A DNA stretch of 13,303 nucleotides from JBEIUO01 sp964549785. GTDB taxonomy: Bacteria; Planctomycetota; Phycisphaerae; Phycisphaerales; UBA1924. Each line of letters begins with the position of its first letter. Within the stretch, counting starts at the first letter, position 1. Location: contig CAZJXA010000080.1 in assembly GCA_964549785.1 (NCBI GenBank), positions 1 through 13,303 of the forward strand, read 5' to 3'. The translations under genes were made by a program, and so were the position numbers. Positions 6,606-13,303 of this stretch are shown here, piece by piece. The notes below the pieces were generated by a model. The model was not told the DNA's origin. It was given only the letters and a program-made list of their open reading frames with translations, and ran no database searches.

Positions 6606-6922
6606 CACCATTCTGACGTGGTTCACGCGTGCCCTTGAACAAGGGCCCGCGACGCGCCCGAGATGCCTAAACCGAATTGGCGGCCTCGTCGCACCTGTCC
6701 CAGCGGGGCATTTGCCGCGTCTGTCTTTACGGACGGACCGCCTTGCGTACGACAAGGTCTGCGGGGGCTCCTGAATCGTGGGCATCCTTCCGCACCTTCC
6801 CCCCCGGTCGGCAATCGGCTTTTCAGCCAACCAAAACAGCTGGCCTCCGCGGCAACCCCGCCCGCCGGCGGCCAGTACGATTGACAGATTCCCGCCCCTT
6901 TCAACGCCCGGAGACCGACGAA
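6606..6922. other. Non-coding stretch with several small hairpins
   Basis: These 317 bases lie between the PilZ stop and the DUF6263-like start. I find no convincing gene. Three short inverted repeats occur in the first half: GCCCTT/AAGGGC (6631-6646), CGTCTGT/ACGGACG with one G-T pair (6718-6735) and CCTTG/CAAGG (6741-6757). No T-tract follows any of them and no tRNA-like T-loop is visible. A TTGACA at 6881-6886 looks like a -35 box but has no -10 at 16-18 bases. The stretch must hold the promoter of the mrdA-rodA operon. Confidence 0.45.
6631..6646 (+). terminator. Possible hairpin terminator after the PilZ gene
   Basis: GCCCTT (6631-6636) and AAGGGC (6641-6646) pair perfectly around GAAC, 25 bases past the PilZ stop. 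The position suits a terminator, but GC-rich sequence follows instead of a T-tract, so intrinsic termination would be weak. Confidence 0.3.
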
Positions 6923-7828
6923 ATGAAAACGTTCGCCTGCGCATTGCTCATCGCGGCCATCACCGTCGCGACCCCGAGCCTTTCCTCCGCCCAGACCGAG
7001 CCCGCGCGCGATAGTTCCAGAGCCAGCCGCATCGACCTCCGTCCCAAGTTCAAGGCCGGGCAGTCGGTCCGCTTCAAAATGGTGATGAAATCAGATTCCG
7101 GGGAAGCCGGCGGCCAGAAGATAGAGCAGGAAATCGTCGTCAAATTGACGGCCCGCATCACCGATCCGGAAAAAGGCTCGACCGTCGAGATGGCGTACGA
7201 GTCCCTCCGATTCCAACTCGAAGCCGGCGGAATGAACCTGACGTTCGACAGCACCAGGCCCAAGGACGACAGCCCCACCGACGCCATGCTCCGCCCGCTC
7301 ATCGGCCTCAAAATGACCGTTGCGTTCGCCCCGGATGGAAATATCACCTCCGTTTCCATGGACGATGACGCGGACGGCGTTGCGGGGATGATCGCGGGTC
7401 AGTTCAGCGGCGCCGACGTCGCCAAAGGCATTTTCGGCCCCATCACGGGCATTAGCAAGGGCGACGGCCGGGCCGCCGTCGGCGAATCGTGGACGAACGA
7501 AGACGTGATCTCCGGGGCGATGGGCTCCACCCGCGTTTCAACGATCAACACGCTCGACAGCGTGAAGAACGGAAAGGCCAACATCTCGACCAAGGGGTCC
7601 GTGAAGCTCGAAGGTTCCGGCGGCTCTGGCTTGCCGACCGTCAACATCAATGATTCGATCATCACGGGCAAAGCCGTCTGGGATCTCGAAGCCGGGATGC
7701 TCGAATCGATGAAGCAGGATCAATCGTTCTCGATCGACACGCCCGACACCGGCAACGACCCGAACGGCAAAGTTGCCAAGATCCGCGCGAAGCACACGAT
7801 GAGCGTCGAGGTCAACCGCCTGAAGTGA
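6923..7828 (+). CDS. Secreted DUF6263-like protein, first gene of the mrdA-rodA operon
   Basis: A 301-residue exported protein. It has a standard Sec signal peptide: Lys2, a hydrophobic core (5-17) and likely cleavage after SSA (23). The mature part begins with a basic RIDLRPKFKAGQSVRFKM segment and then alternates beta-strand-like stretches with Gly/Asp turns. This resembles the DUF6263 family of planctomycete secreted proteins, a recognition of moderate certainty. No catalytic motif or Cys pair is visible in the mature part, so a structural or binding role in the periplasm is more likely than enzymatic. The ATG at 6923 has GGAG at 6910-6913, 9 bases upstream, a good start. Its TGA stop overlaps the GTG start of PBP2 (GTGA at 7825-7828), so the two genes are probably translationally coupled. 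That ties its expression to peptidoglycan elongation, although a functional link is inference. Confidence 0.75.
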   Translation: MKTFACALLIAAITVATPSLSSAQTEPARDSSRASRIDLRPKFKAGQSVRFKMVMKSDSGEAGGQKIEQEIVVKLTARITDPEKGSTVEMAYESLRFQLEAGGMNLTFDSTRPKDDSPTDAMLRPLIGLKMTVAFAPDGNITSVSMDDDADGVAGMIAGQFSGADVAKGIFGPITGISKGDGRAAVGESWTNEDVISGAMGSTRVSTINTLDSVKNGKANISTKGSVKLEGSGGSGLPTVNINDSIITGKAVWDLEAGMLESMKQDQSFSIDTPDTGNDPNGKVAKIRAKHTMSVEVNRLK

Positions 7829-10359
7829 TTCCGCCCGGGTACCTTTTCAGTCAATTCCCACGGCGACTTGCTGGTCACTCCGCGCCCTCTCGGCCAGAGC
7901 GCCGCGTCACGTTCTACCATTTCATCGCACACTCGCCTCTCGCCGCGGCAGGACGCCCTCTGAAAGCACTGTTCCCCAGCTCATTCCATCGCCGTTTGCT
8001 GCTGCTCGCGGCGGGTTGCCTCCTGCCCCTATCAGGACTGGCTTTTCGCGTCGGCACCCTCACCCTCACCCAAGGCGACGATATGCGGGCCGCCGCCGAC
8101 GCCAAACTCGTCCGCCGTCAATGGACTGCGACTGTTCGCGGCAGAATCCTTGATCGTAAGGGCCGTGTCCTGGCGCAGGATCGCCCCAGTTACGATCTCA
8201 CGGTGCCCTACTCCGTCATCACCGGCGACTGGGCCATCGCCCGGGCCACGGAGTCGGCTCGCCGCGCTGCGGGCGCGGGGTGGATGGACCTGAAACTCCT
8301 CCAGCGTCAGGACCTTATCGCCGAGTTGTTGCCGGTCTACCGACTTCACCTCGACAACGCTTGGAACGAACTCGCCGCCCGAGCCAATGTCTCCCGCTCG
8401 GAACTAGACGCCCGCCGCGACCGCATCATCAGCGAGGTCGACGGCCGCTTCGAGGCCGCCGCCTCGCGACGCCTCGAGACGGCTCTTGACGCCGCCCGCG
8501 CCCGGGGTGAAACCGTGACCGATGAATTCGTCGCCGCCCTCCGCAAGTCGGCTCGCCGGCCTCTGGCCGAGCAAACATCGTCCCACGTCCTTATTCCGCA
8601 GGTTTCCGACACGCTCGCGTTCGAGGTCCAATTGTTCGCGGAAGAGGAAGTGGAGCCCGATCTTTCTCGTCTTAGCGACGCCGCGCTCCAGATATTTTCC
8701 GCCCGCGCGCCCGCGCCGGTCGCCCGCATCCCCGGCTTGGCCGTCAGCGACGGCGGCAGCCGCACCTACCCCTTTGAGCGGGTTCCGGTTGAAGTCCCCC
8801 GCGACACGCTCCCCTCGCCGCTGGCGGTCGACGATTCCATCACCATCCAGGTCGATGGGGTCGCCTGTCACCTGATTGGCCGCGAACGCGACCGCGTCTT
8901 CGGCGACGGCGAACGCAGACTGCCCGACGGAACCACCGTCGTCAGCAGCGGCGACGCCGCGAAGCGAGCCGCTTTTCTCGAATCCCACCCGTCACTGCAC
9001 GCGGCAGCCCTACGCGGGACCGGTGACGATCGCGGCGGGTATCGCGACGGTGACCGTGTCGGCGAAACCGGTGCGGAAGGTTCGCATGAGCACACGCTCC
9101 GCGGCCTGCGCGGGAGTCAGACCCGCCGCCTTGATACCGGCCTGGTCGACGTGATAGACCCGGAGCCCGGGACTGACGCCCACCTCACGATCGATTGCCT
9201 GCTGCAGGCCCGCGTGCAGGCCACGATGTCGCGCGAACTCGGACTCGCGGTCGTGCAGCCTTGGCACGCCCAAGAGAGCGCGACCCAGTCCCCGGGAACG
9301 CTCCTGAACGGCGCGGCCGTGATCCTCGACATCGACACCGCTGAGATCCTCGCGATGGTGTCGACGCCCACGTTCACCCGCGATCAACTGCGCGACAACC
9401 CGGAGTGGGTCTATGGGGACGTTGTTAACACCCCTTTCCTGAACCGCGCGGTCGCCAAGCCCTACCCCCCGGGTTCGATCGTCAAATCCCTGCTCCTCGC
9501 CGACGCAGTGACCAAAGGCAACTTTAACCTCACTCAAACCATCGAATGTTCGGGGCATCTCCTTCCCGACCAGCCCACCATCCTCCGCTGCTGGATCTAC
9601 AAACGCTTCCAACGAACGCACTCTGCCGAACTCGGCCACGATCTCTCGGGCCGCGAGGGCATCATGTGTTCCTGCAACATCTTCTTCTTTACTGTTGCCC
9701 GCCGCATGGGCGTCAGCGACATCGTCGATACCTACCGTCGCTTCGGTGTCGGAACCCCCTTCCGTCTCGGCGTCGGCCTTGAATACCCGGGCGCCCTCGG
9801 CAGTAATGGCGACGGGTCCGACTTGGAACTCCCCGACGCCATTCAGATGGGCATCGGTCAAGGACCGGTCGCGTGGACGCCGCTGCACGCCGCCAACGCC
9901 ATGGCCACTCTCGCTCGCGGCGGGATCTCGCTGCCGCCCTTCATTTTCCGCGACAGTCGACGAACCCCCGGCACCGATCTCGGGCTCGATCCCGCCGGAA
10001 TCGACGAAGCCATCGAAGGCCTCAGACTCAGCGTCACCGAAGAACTCGGCACCGGGCACCACATCACCGTCGATACGGTCCGTGAACCCATCTTCAACGC
10101 CCCGGACGTCAAAATCTGGGGCAAGACCGGTACCGCCGAAGCCCCGGACGTCTTCACCGACGCCGACGGGCGCGACGGCCCGCAGCCCAAGGTTCTGGCG
10201 GAGGAAGGCGACCATTCCTGGTTCGTCATTATGGTCGGGCGTGACCGCCCTCGTTACGTCATCTCCGTCGTCATCGATTACGGCGGCTCCGGCGGCAAAG
10301 TCTCCGGACCGATCTGCAACCAGATCATCCACGCCCTCATCGCCGAAGGCTACCTCTAA
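7825..10359 (+). CDS. mrdA: Penicillin-binding protein 2 (peptidoglycan D,D-transpeptidase)
   Basis: Class B PBP that crosslinks peptidoglycan during elongation in partnership with RodA; anchored in the inner membrane with its domains in the periplasm. It is 844 residues, about 200 longer than usual. One membrane segment spans about 57-75, followed by RGRILDRKGRVLAQDRPSYD (105-124), typical of PBP2. All three transpeptidase motifs are present: SxxK as SIVK (551-554, after PPG), SxN as SCN (616-618) and KTG (767-769). Extra sequence includes a charged helical insert (about 150-290), a further insert between RTYPF (313-317) and the CHLIG segment (348-352), and a ~55-residue N-terminal extension. 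The GTG start at 7825 overlaps the previous stop and has GAGG 13 bases upstream. No ATG occurs before the membrane segment, so a start inside the extension would need a rarer codon. FtsI is the main alternative, but the C..H...CW region before SxN and the RodA neighbour favour PBP2. Confidence 0.92.
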   Translation: MIPPGYLFSQFPRRLAGHSAPSRPERRVTFYHFIAHSPLAAAGRPLKALFPSSFHRRLLLLAAGCLLPLSGLAFRVGTLTLTQGDDMRAAADAKLVRRQWTATVRGRILDRKGRVLAQDRPSYDLTVPYSVITGDWAIARATESARRAAGAGWMDLKLLQRQDLIAELLPVYRLHLDNAWNELAARANVSRSELDARRDRIISEVDGRFEAAASRRLETALDAARARGETVTDEFVAALRKSARRPLAEQTSSHVLIPQVSDTLAFEVQLFAEEEVEPDLSRLSDAALQIFSARAPAPVARIPGLAVSDGGSRTYPFERVPVEVPRDTLPSPLAVDDSITIQVDGVACHLIGRERDRVFGDGERRLPDGTTVVSSGDAAKRAAFLESHPSLHAAALRGTGDDRGGYRDGDRVGETGAEGSHEHTLRGLRGSQTRRLDTGLVDVIDPEPGTDAHLTIDCLLQARVQATMSRELGLAVVQPWHAQESATQSPGTLLNGAAVILDIDTAEILAMVSTPTFTRDQLRDNPEWVYGDVVNTPFLNRAVAKPYPPGSIVKSLLLADAVTKGNFNLTQTIECSGHLLPDQPTILRCWIYKRFQRTHSAELGHDLSGREGIMCSCNIFFFTVARRMGVSDIVDTYRRFGVGTPFRLGVGLEYPGALGSNGDGSDLELPDAIQMGIGQGPVAWTPLHAANAMATLARGGISLPPFIFRDSRRTPGTDLGLDPAGIDEAIEGLRLSVTEELGTGHHITVDTVREPIFNAPDVKIWGKTGTAEAPDVFTDADGRDGPQPKVLAEEGDHSWFVIMVGRDRPRYVISVVIDYGGSGGKVSGPICNQIIHALIAEGYL

Positions 10360-11580
10360 ATGGCCCGACGCGGCCCCGCGCTGTCGATCTCCGGCATGGG
10401 CGCCAGCGTTTGGGCGTTCATCAAGGGTGGCCGGGCCGCGTGGCTAACCGTCCTCGCTTCGTTGGCGCTTTCCCTGATCGGCGTCTACGCGATCGATGTC
10501 GCCACCATCACAACCCCGCCCGACCCCGGCCCCCAGTTGGGTCCAGTCGCGATGCGCCAGTTGTTCTATATGGGCATCGGCGTCACAGCGGCCGTGTTGA
10601 TCCTGATCCCCCACTACCGGGCGTACGGATTCGCGTCCTGGTTCCTTCTGGCCGCGGCCGTCGGATTGCTGGTTTTCCTCCTCATCCCGATCGTTCCCTC
10701 GTCCATCGTGCGGGCCCGTAACGGAGCCCGCAGCTGGATCGACCTTGGCCCCGCCGACTTTCAACCCTCTGAACTCGCCAAGATCGCCTACGTATTCGTC
10801 CTCGCCTGGTATCTCCGGTTTAGCCGTCACCACCGCACCTTCCGCGGCCTCCTTCCTCCCGCGATCATCACGGCCATCCCCGTCGGCCTCATCACACTCC
10901 AGCCGGACTTGGGCACCGCCTCGCTCTTTGTCCCAGCCCTGTTCGCCGTGCTGGTTGCCGCCGGCGCCCGAATGAAGCATCTGGCCGCGATCGTTCTGAT
11001 CGCCGCGATGGCCGCTCCCGCCGCTTACCCGATCCTGAAGCCCCATCAGAAGGAGCGTTTCGTCGGCCTCGTGAAGCAACTTCGCGGCGACACCAGCGCC
11101 GATCAGGACATCAACATGCAGTCGGTCACCGCCCAGCGCGTCGCGGGCGCGGGCCAATGGGATGGCACGGGCGACCGTCAGTCGCGCGTCCTTCTCCGCT
11201 ACAACGCCCTTCCGGAACGGCATAACGACATGATCTTTGCCGTGCTCTGCAACCGCTTCGGCTTTACCGGAGCCCTCAGCATCCTTGCGCTCTATGCCCT
11301 CTGGATCGCCGGCGCGCTGCTCACGGCCGGCCTGTCGCGCGAACCGTTCGGCCGCCTTGTCCCGGTCGGCCTCGCCGCCTTCATTGCCGCTCAAACCGTC
11401 ATCAACGTCGGCATGAATCTAGGCGTTGTCCCCATCATCGGCATCACTCTCCCCTTCGTCAGCCATGGCGGCTCCAGCATGATCGCCTGCTGGCTGATGA
11501 CGGGCGTCGTCCTCGCCATCTCCATCCGTCAGCCCACCATGTCCTTGCGCCGCACCTTCGAGTGGGATGACGAGCGCTAA
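10360..11580 (+). CDS. rodA: RodA, SEDS family peptidoglycan glycosyltransferase
   Basis: Polytopic inner-membrane enzyme that polymerises lipid II into glycan strands for the elongasome, working with PBP2. It is 406 residues with about ten hydrophobic segments. Family signatures: WIDLGPADFQPSELAKIA (126-143, with Glu138), QPDLGTA (181-187), PERHNDMIFAV (285-295, holding the presumed catalytic Asp290) and LPFVSHGGSSM (364-374). It starts directly after the PBP2 stop (TAAATG, no spacing) with GAAGG 10 bases upstream inside mrdA, so coupled translation is likely. A second Met at residue 13 (10396) is a possible alternative start. FtsW is the close relative; adjacency to PBP2 and absence of mur or ftsZ neighbours support RodA. 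mreB, mreC and mreD, which often precede this pair, are not in the window. Confidence 0.92.
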   Translation: MARRGPALSISGMGASVWAFIKGGRAAWLTVLASLALSLIGVYAIDVATITTPPDPGPQLGPVAMRQLFYMGIGVTAAVLILIPHYRAYGFASWFLLAAAVGLLVFLLIPIVPSSIVRARNGARSWIDLGPADFQPSELAKIAYVFVLAWYLRFSRHHRTFRGLLPPAIITAIPVGLITLQPDLGTASLFVPALFAVLVAAGARMKHLAAIVLIAAMAAPAAYPILKPHQKERFVGLVKQLRGDTSADQDINMQSVTAQRVAGAGQWDGTGDRQSRVLLRYNALPERHNDMIFAVLCNRFGFTGALSILALYALWIAGALLTAGLSREPFGRLVPVGLAAFIAAQTVINVGMNLGVVPIIGITLPFVSHGGSSMIACWLMTGVVLAISIRQPTMSLRRTFEWDDER

Positions 11581-11587
11581 CGACTTC

Positions 11588-11605
11588 CTGATCGTGCAGG
11601 ATCAG
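11588..11605. terminator. Hairpin between convergent rodA and aroDE
   Basis: CTGATC (11588-11593) pairs with GATCAG (11600-11605) around a 6-base loop. An alternative stem TCCTG/CAGGA uses overlapping bases. It fills the 29-bp gap between the two convergent stop codons, so it may act as a bidirectional terminator, but neither strand shows a real T-tract. Confidence 0.35.
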
Positions 11606-11609
11606 CAGG

Positions 11610-13248
11610 CTATTGGTCAATCCACCGCCTGCATTCCTCCATCGACGGCCGTTGCCCCACCCACATCTCAGACTGGGCCGCCGCCTGCGCCACGAACATT
11701 TCCAGCCCGTCGATCACCGCACAGCCCGCATCGCGGGCCGCCGCCACCAACGGGGTGACCCGAGGCGAGTACACCGTCTCAAACACCAGCGGACGCCCGG
11801 TCCGCAGGGCTTGCTCGCTCATGGGCGATCCACCCGGTGCACCGCCCGTGGACATCCCGATCGACGTCGCGTGAATAACAATTTCAGACGCCACTCTGTC
11901 GCGATCCGCCCAATCCGCCACGGCGACGCTTCCCGTGCCCTCGCCTTTGTCACGAAGATCCGCCGCCAATCGCTCCGCCCGATCACGAGTCCGATTCGCA
12001 ATGCGGACTTCAGCGCCCGCCGACACGGCCCACGCCGCCGCGGTTCGCGCCGCCCCGCCCGCACCGAGCACGAGCACCCCTTTCCCCTTCACTTCACCAA
12101 TAGCCTCTTGGATCGGCTCCGAGAATCCGATCCAATCGGTGTTGAAAACCCGCACTCCCTCGCCGCTCACCACCATCGTGTTCGCCGCACCCGTCCGCGT
12201 CACCGTTTCCGCACAGGCCCACCGTTGCTCCCGCGCCAGACGAACCAGGTGTTCCTTGAACGGGATCGTCACGCTCGCCCCCGAGAACGAGAGCCGCGGA
12301 TGATGCACGAGTTCCAACACNNNNNNNNNNCACCGTCGCCTTGAAGCTCGCGTAGGTGGTTTCGGAATCCTCCGTCGCCAAAACCGGGAGCGGCAAGTAC
12401 ACCCCGTCATGCCCCGCGGCCCTGAAGGCCGAGTTGTGAAACGCGGGGCTCTTGGAATGCGAGACGGGCCACCCGAGGACCCCGTAGACCTTCGTCGCCG
12501 GCCCGATCGATCGGAAGCGATAGAGATTGAACAGTTCATCGATCGTGGGCTGGCCCGGCGCCGTCCCCAGCCCCGCCGCCAGCGCGGCGAACGTCAAAAA
12601 CCCTCCAAACTTGGGAGCCAGCACCCGGCTCATCAAACCAAACTCCCCCATCCCCAGCGCAATCGTCGGACGGTCCATCTGTGCCGGAGTGTCCAGCAGT
12701 TCGAGGCTGTCCCGAAGCGATCGGGCCCGGTACGCAATCTTCGCCACCGTGCCGCGCGGGTCGTGGATGGACAGCAGCCGACGCGCAAGATCATTCGGGC
12801 GACCAACGAAATCATGCGACGACAGAATAACACCCGTTTGGGTCCCGTTGAGCGACGCCGCGAACGCCGCCATGTCCGCCGATGCCGCCAGACTCTGACC
12901 TTCAATGTCGATGTATCTCGGCCCAGCGCCGGCGTTCCCCTTTAACGACACATACCTCATCAACTCGCGATACCAACCCACTCGCCGGTCGATCGCGCCC
13001 GACGCGTCCCCCACAAACCGGCCTCCTTCCGCCGCGAGACGACAGGTCACGATCGACGGCAAGGGCGCCGCCGCCGTCAGCCGCCCGATCATCGCGGCGA
13101 ACGCTTCCACTGTCAGATCAACCTCTTCCGCCAGCGGATCAATCCGGAACTCCAGCAGGTCGGCCCCGGCCCGCTTCGCCGAGACGGCGTCTTCCAGAGC
13201 CGCATCGATATCGGCCACCATGAGAGGCACACAAATCAGAGTTCGCAT
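11610..13248 (-). CDS. aroDE: Fused 3-dehydroquinate dehydratase (type I) / shikimate dehydrogenase, interrupted by an assembly gap
   Basis: Catalyses two consecutive shikimate-pathway steps: 3-dehydroquinate to 3-dehydroshikimate, then NADPH-dependent reduction to shikimate; cytoplasmic. Residues are counted across the gap with the N removed (542 aa). The type I dehydratase half (1 to about 240) has EFRID (33-37), the catalytic His in SSHDF (His145), the Schiff-base Lys in AKIAYR (Lys170), and TAPGQPTID near its end. The dehydrogenase half starts near 252: GWPVSHSKSP (259-268), VTIPFKE with the catalytic Lys328, GAANT (350-354), NTDWIGF with Asp368, GAGGAARTA (392-400) for NADP, ANRT (414-417) and ATSIGM (457-462). 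Ten N (12321-12330) shift the frame between codon 306 and the next codon. Deleting the N exactly restores one frame, so this is not a true frameshift. The start at 13248 has no clear ribosome-binding site. TATATT lies 5 bases upstream (complement of 13254-13259) and could be a -10 box for a leaderless message. Confidence 0.93.
12321..12330. other. Assembly gap (10 N) inside aroDE
   Basis: Ten undetermined bases, a typical scaffold filler of nominal length. Flanking codons on the coding strand are GTG just before and GTG just after. Joining the flanks directly, or collapsing the duplicate GTG, keeps the frame and gives a normal dehydrogenase sequence (FKATV then LELVHHPRL). The real missing length is therefore probably zero, or a 3-base overlap between contigs. 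Confidence 0.95.
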
Positions 13249-13276
13249 GGCGAAATATAGAATGATCCTGCGCCGA

Positions 13277-13297
13277 CCCCGGGCCGCTGAACCGGGG
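13277..13297. other. GC-rich inverted repeat upstream of aroDE
   Basis: CCCCGG (13277-13282) pairs with CCGGGG (13292-13297) across a 9-base loop, 28 bases upstream of the aroDE start codon. There is no T-tract on the - strand side; the + strand side runs off the window after six bases. It may be the terminator of a neighbouring gene outside the window or a control site for aroDE. Confidence 0.3.
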
Positions 13298-13303
13298 CTG
13301 CCA

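Noticed and set aside
6881..6886. TTGACA as a -35 promoter box
   Set aside because: No -10-like hexamer lies 16-18 bases downstream, where the sequence is GC-rich (ACGCCCGGAG).
9010..10332. A 440-residue - strand frame inside mrdA
   Set aside because: It is antisense to the transpeptidase domain with all three active-site motifs. Long antisense frames are common in GC-rich DNA, and this one shows no family motif.
10444..11394. A 316-residue - strand frame inside rodA
   Set aside because: Highly charged Gly/Asp/Glu/Arg-rich translation with no motifs, the usual shadow of a membrane protein gene.
11610..13248. aroDE as a pseudogene with a frameshift
   Set aside because: The only frame break coincides with the ten N; removing them gives one intact frame with every catalytic residue present.

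Overview
The window is GC-rich, gene-dense bacterial DNA. Several features together suggest a planctomycete, probably of the Phycisphaerae type: a fused type I 3-dehydroquinate dehydratase/shikimate dehydrogenase, a short stand-alone PilZ protein, a DUF2959-type lipoprotein, a DUF6263-like secreted protein, and a PBP2 with unusual insertions beside RodA. This placement is inference; no rRNA or other marker gene is present. A run of ten N at 12321-12330 shows that the sequence is a scaffold from a draft or metagenome assembly.

Layout, left to right. (1) The 3' end of an unrecognised + strand gene, closed by a clear intrinsic terminator. (2) A + strand Ppx/GppA phosphatase with a C-terminal HD domain and a long disordered N-terminus, convergent with (3) a - strand CorA-type metal transporter whose N-terminus carries a 6-residue Gly/Ala repeat encoded by 18-bp tandem units. 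(4) Divergent from corA, a DUF2959-type lipoprotein and a 94-residue hypothetical protein. (5) On the - strand, an exported methionine-rich protein built from four 35-residue tandem repeats (105-bp units), preceded by a roughly 200-bp AT-richer leader. (6) A - strand nitroreductase-fold protein that closely resembles iodotyrosine deiodinase, divergent from (7) a + strand PilZ protein. (8) A 317-bp non-coding stretch with several small hairpins. (9) A compact + strand operon: DUF6263-like secreted protein, PBP2 (mrdA) and RodA, joined by a GTGA overlap and then a TAAATG junction. (10) A convergent - strand aroDE fusion gene. The N-run splits it artificially; removing the N restores one continuous frame.

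The clearest functional unit is the PBP2-RodA pair, which makes and crosslinks peptidoglycan during elongation. The DUF6263-like protein is translationally coupled to it. The other genes look like single housekeeping or accessory transcription units: phosphate/alarmone metabolism, divalent cation transport, c-di-GMP sensing and the shikimate pathway. I see no phage, transposon, CRISPR array, tRNA or rRNA. The best candidates for something undescribed are the Met-rich repeat protein, the iodotyrosine-deiodinase-like enzyme and the secreted protein coupled to the elongasome genes.
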